A stretch of DNA of 64,000 bases from Micromonospora sp. MP36 (GTDB taxonomy: Bacteria; Actinomycetota; Actinomycetes; Mycobacteriales; Micromonosporaceae), in assembly GCF_008119785.1 (NCBI RefSeq), contig NZ_VSFA01000020.1, positions 1-64,000 of the forward strand, given 5' to 3'. The translations under genes were made by a program, and so were the position numbers. Below are positions 61,214 to 64,000 of this stretch, in pieces (the first letter of the stretch is position 1; each line of letters begins with the position of its first letter). The notes beneath the pieces were generated by a model. The model was not told the DNA's origin and searched no databases. It saw nothing but the letters and a program-made list of their open reading frames with translations.

Positions 61214-61885
61214 GTGTACGTGGGTGCCCGCTGGGCGGCCCGGGCTCGGATGGAGGCGTTCTACGCGGAGCGGGGCGCGGACCTCGGCGCGGAGAACAGC
61301 TTCTACTCCGGGTTGCTGGCCCGGCCGATGCCGGCCGACGCCCTCGCCGACGGGCTGGTCTACAGCTCCGGCAGCATGGACGCCGAGCTGGCCCAGGGTG
61401 TGCTGAAGGTGGACGCCGAGGGCACCTGGCACCTCACCGAGCTGGGCCGGGAGCTGGCGCTGTACGCGCAGCGGGCGACCGCCGAGGCCGCCGAGGAGCT
61501 GTGGTCCTCCGGGCCGCCGATGCTGCCCGGCCTGGCCTCGGTGCCCCGGCTGGCCGAGCTGGTCGGCCGGGTGCTGGCGCACGGGCTGGCCACCGGCGGG
61601 CCGGCGTTCCGCGCCATGACCCCGCCGTACGAGCCGGACGACGCCTCGCCGGCGCTGCTGCTCACCACCCGGCTGGGCTCGCTGCGCCACCACCGGGCTG
61701 ACGCGCACCGGGCGGCGTGGCGGGCCGCGGGGCTGACCGCCGAGCAGATCAAGGCGCTGCCCGACGGCCCCGAGCGGCAGGCGATCGAGGCCGAGACCGA
61801 CCGCCGCGACGCGCCCGCGTACGCGGTGCTCACCGAGGACGAGCGGGGGGAACTGCTCGCCGGCCTGGGCGCGCTGCCGAGTTAA
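61214..61885 (+). CDS. unrecognised helical protein, possibly frameshifted at its start
   Basis: The family of this 223-residue product is not recognised. It is helix-rich and looks like a winged-helix-containing protein (VLKVDAEGTWHLTELGREL, ALYAQRATAEAAEELW, ADAHRAAWRAAGLTAEQIKA). The nominal GTG at 61214 lacks a ribosome binding site. A better start exists at GTG 61162, behind TAGGGT, but it reads in another frame (MSYARRIRPVIGP...). Dropping one G of the GGG at about 61211 would join the two into ...RRIRPVIGPVYVGARWAARA, so a frameshift or sequencing error is likely. Its stop overlaps the convergent SulP stop (TTAA). Confidence 0.6.
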   Translation: MYVGARWAARARMEAFYAERGADLGAENSFYSGLLARPMPADALADGLVYSSGSMDAELAQGVLKVDAEGTWHLTELGRELALYAQRATAEAAEELWSSGPPMLPGLASVPRLAELVGRVLAHGLATGGPAFRAMTPPYEPDDASPALLLTTRLGSLRHHRADAHRAAWRAAGLTAEQIKALPDGPERQAIEAETDRRDAPAYAVLTEDERGELLAGLGALPS

Positions 61886-63615
61886 GGACGAGCCGCCGGC
61901 GCGAGGGCGACCGCGCGGGCGTGCCGGATGGCGGCCGGGGTGTCCGGGAAGACCAGGCCCGCGCGGCGCAGCTCGTCGGCCACGCCCAGGGCATCCAGGA
62001 CCTGGTCGTGGCCCGGGGTGATGCCGGAGAGCAGCACCACGATCCCGCGTGCCCGGAGCCGATCGATGGCGTCGCCGAGCACCTGCGCGCCGGTGGCGTC
62101 CATGGTGGACACCCGGGACATCCGCAGGATGACCACCCGCACGTCGGCGACGTCGGAGAGTTCGAGCAGGAACGTGTGCGCGGCGGCGAAGAAGAGCGGC
62201 CCGTCCAGCCGGTAGGCCACGATGTGCTCGGCCAGCAGGGCGTGTTCCTCGGCGCTGTGCTCGCTCGGGTCGAGCGGGACCTGCTCCAGCCGGGCGCTGC
62301 GCGCCACCGCACGCAGGGCGATCACGACCGCCACGGCGAGGCCCACCGCCACCGCGGTGACCAGGTCCCAGATCACGGTGACGGCGAATGTCAGTACGAG
62401 CACCAAGGCGTCGCCGCGGGTGGCCCGGGCGATCGCCCGGAGCGAGCCGGCCTCGACCATCCGGACGGTGGTGGCCAGCAGCACGCCGGCCAGGGCGGCC
62501 AGCGGGATCCGACCGACCAGCGGGGCGGCGGCCAGCACGATCGCCGCGAGGGCGACCGCGTGGGTCAGCGCCGCCAGCTTGGAGGCCGCACCGGCGCGGA
62601 CGTTCACCGCGGTCCGGGCGATGGCGGCGGTGGCCGGGATGCCGCCGAACAGCGGCGACGCCAGATTGGCCAGGCCCTGCCCGAAGAGTTCCCGGTCCGG
62701 GTCGTGCCGCTGGCCGACGGTCATCCCGTCGGCGACGGTGGCCGAGAGCAGGCTCTCCAGCGCGGCGAGCGCGGCGACCGCGAGTGCGCTGGGCAGCAGC
62801 ACACCGATCGCGCCGAGGTCGAGGAAGTCCAGCGAGGGCGCGGGCAGGTGCTGCGGCAGGGTGCCGATCCGGACCAGGTCGACCGGGGCGAACTCGGCGA
62901 GGACCGTCGCCGCGCCGACCCCGAGCAGCGAGAACGGTAGCCCGGGCCGCCACCGCGAGCCGAGCAGCATGAGCGCCGCGACGCCGAGGGCCACGGCCAC
63001 GGCCGCCGGACGGGGGTGTGTGACGAACCGGGCGACGGCGTCCGCGGCCACCGCCCAGACCTTGTCGCCGTGGGCGTCGGTGATCCCGAGCGCGGCGGGC
63101 ACCTGCTGGAGCGCGATGACCACGGCGATGCCGGCGGTGAAGCCCTCGATCACCGGGGTCGGCAGGTAGCGGACGTACCGACCGAGCCGGGCGAGGGCGA
63201 GGGCGATCAGCACGAGCCCGGCCATCGCGCCGACCATGAGCACCCCGGCGGCGCCGAAGCGCTGCACCACCGGCACCAGCACGACGGTCATCGCGCCGGT
63301 GGGGCCGGAGACCTGGAGGTTGGACCCGCCGAACACGGCGGCCACCGCCCCGGCGACCACCGCGGTGACCAGCCCGGCCTGCGCGCCCAGGCCGGAGGTG
63401 ACACCGAACGCGAGGGCCAGCGGCAGCGCCACCACGGCGACGGTCAGCCCGGCGAGCAGGTCGCGGCGGGGTGAGCGGCGTACGGCCGCCCAGTCGGCCC
63501 GGCCGGGCAGCAGCCCGAGCAGCTGGGCCGCGACCCGGCGGGCGGCCCGCCGCACGCCGGGGCCGGCGTCACCGGCGGCCGCGGTGGTGTCCGGGCCCAG
63601 TGCCGCCCCGTTCAC
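61882..63615 (-). CDS. SulP-family anion transporter with STAS domain
   Basis: The 577-residue protein is a SulP (SLC26-like) transporter: a cytoplasmic N-terminus of about 45 residues, the membrane domain with DLLAGLTVAVVALPLALAFG, the NLQVSGPTGAMTVVLVPVV motif and about 12-14 helices, then a C-terminal STAS domain (VVILRMSRVSTMDATGAQVL). Bacterial members move sulfate, bicarbonate, succinate or other anions; the substrate is not evident. The start overlaps the stop of the ArsR gene by four bases (ATGA), so it is likely controlled by that regulator. Confidence 0.9.
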   Translation of the reverse strand: MNGAALGPDTTAAAGDAGPGVRRAARRVAAQLLGLLPGRADWAAVRRSPRRDLLAGLTVAVVALPLALAFGVTSGLGAQAGLVTAVVAGAVAAVFGGSNLQVSGPTGAMTVVLVPVVQRFGAAGVLMVGAMAGLVLIALALARLGRYVRYLPTPVIEGFTAGIAVVIALQQVPAALGITDAHGDKVWAVAADAVARFVTHPRPAAVAVALGVAALMLLGSRWRPGLPFSLLGVGAATVLAEFAPVDLVRIGTLPQHLPAPSLDFLDLGAIGVLLPSALAVAALAALESLLSATVADGMTVGQRHDPDRELFGQGLANLASPLFGGIPATAAIARTAVNVRAGAASKLAALTHAVALAAIVLAAAPLVGRIPLAALAGVLLATTVRMVEAGSLRAIARATRGDALVLVLTFAVTVIWDLVTAVAVGLAVAVVIALRAVARSARLEQVPLDPSEHSAEEHALLAEHIVAYRLDGPLFFAAAHTFLLELSDVADVRVVILRMSRVSTMDATGAQVLGDAIDRLRARGIVVLLSGITPGHDQVLDALGVADELRRAGLVFPDTPAAIRHARAVALAPAARP

Positions 63616-63950
63616 CGGTCGTTCGCAGAGGCGCGCAGCTCGTCGAGGAGGGCGTCCCGGTCGGTGAGGACCGCGCCGAGGATCCGCCGACCGGCAGCCA
63701 GCAGGTCGGCCACGTCGGGAGTGCTGAGGGAGTACATGACCAGCGGCCCGTCCCGGTAGGAGGTGACCATGCCGGCCCGGCGCAGCACGGCGAGTTGCTG
63801 GGAGAGGTTGGACGCCTCGACGTCGATGGCCGCGAGCAGGTGACGGACCGGCTTCGGCCCGTCCTGGAGCAGTTCGAGCACCCGGATGCGGACCGGATGC
63901 CCGAGGGTGCGGAACAGTTCCGCCTTCGCCTGGTACAGCGGCACCGACAT
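63612..63950 (-). CDS. ArsR/SmtB-family regulator
   Basis: The 112-residue protein is a winged-helix ArsR-type repressor (FRTLGHPVRIRVLELLQDGP, VEASNLSQQLAVLRRAGMVT, YRDGPLVMYSLSTPDVADLL). No typical ELCVCDL metal-binding cysteines are seen, so the effector may not be a metal. ATG at 63950 has GGGGAGGATCTTC upstream. It is coupled to the SulP transporter gene, suggesting it represses the transporter until a ligand appears. Confidence 0.9.
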   Translation of the reverse strand: MSVPLYQAKAELFRTLGHPVRIRVLELLQDGPKPVRHLLAAIDVEASNLSQQLAVLRRAGMVTSYRDGPLVMYSLSTPDVADLLAAGRRILGAVLTDRDALLDELRASANDR

Positions 63951-63972
63951 GAAGATCCTCCCCACAAGCCCT

Positions 63973-64000
63973 GAAGACTTTAGCACTTGCAGAAATCTTC
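63973..64000 (-). promoter_or_regulatory. putative operator of the ArsR-SulP operon
   Basis: A 28-bp pseudo-palindrome (GAAGA...TCTTC ends, 20 of 28 positions symmetric) lies 23 bases before the ArsR start and touches the window edge. It has the size of an ArsR operator; the actual promoter may be cut off. Confidence 0.4.

Overview
The window is chromosomal DNA of a very GC-rich actinobacterium, most likely of the Micromonosporaceae. The evidence is the base composition and the many GTG starts. It also includes an XRE/DUF5753 + DUF397 regulatory pair, a coenzyme F420 gene (cofC/fbiD), an HU protein with a lysine/alanine tail, and a gene order (recG, DAK2 protein, thiL, DUF3515, ddl, gpsA, cofC, ppk1, mutT1, hup, leuD, leuC, IclR, FAH, leuB, serA, ilvC, ilvN, ilvB) that, from memory, parallels the recG-to-ilvB segment of mycobacteria.

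Layout. 1-11 kb: recG, a DAK2 kinase-like protein, rpmB, an ATP-grasp enzyme, thiL, a stand-alone Lrp-type domain, DUF3515, ddl and a Vps4-like AAA ATPase. 11-13.3 kb: a small unknown gene, the XRE/DUF397 pair, and a 0.5-kb non-coding patch with several repeats. 13.3-22.2 kb: a PrmC-like methyltransferase, a Cys/Met-metabolism PLP enzyme, gpsA, a PlsC acyltransferase, cofC fused in frame to a cold-shock-like domain, ppk1 behind a PhoP-type box, mutT1 and hup. 22.3-26.9 kb: leuD-leuC divergent from an NdgR-type IclR regulator, then two tRNA-Glu, one tRNA-Gln and an FAH-family hydrolase. 27-33.6 kb: a repeat-bearing membrane protein, then a 3-methyladenine-DNA-glycosylase-like gene split by a 2,556-bp low-GC insertion that carries its own full-length version of that gene and the remnant of a large serine recombinase, then an acetyltransferase, arfB and a small membrane protein. 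33.7-39.7 kb: an HtrA-type protease, a VWA/DUF58/MoxR operon, a secreted protein and an EEP-family phosphodiesterase. 39.7-61 kb: branched-chain amino-acid and serine genes (cimA, ilvE, leuB, serA, ilvC, ilvN, ilvB, ilvD) interspersed with ahpC-ahpD, a PRC-barrel protein, a secreted beta-propeller protein, a phosphatase, an ApbE-like protein and a GGDEF-EAL protein. 61-64 kb: an unrecognised gene (possibly frameshifted), a SulP-STAS transporter and its ArsR regulator.

How the genes work together. The window holds most of the isoleucine/valine/leucine pathway: citramalate synthase, isopropylmalate isomerase and dehydrogenase, acetohydroxyacid synthase, ketol-acid reductoisomerase, dihydroxyacid dehydratase and the aminotransferase. 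Two of the transcription units (cimA and ilvBNC) start with tiny leader peptides rich in branched-chain codons followed by intrinsic terminators, so classical attenuation is predicted. leuCD faces an NdgR-type regulator across a 37-bp spacer. Many genes show a -10-like hexamer 6-8 nt before the start codon, which suggests leaderless transcription is common here.

The most unusual locus is the 29.3-31.9 kb insertion. Removing exactly 2,556 bp restores a continuous 289-codon host gene. The inserted copy of that gene starts at a GTG overlapping the stop codon of the disrupted host frame (GTGA), so the host promoter probably now drives the replacement copy.
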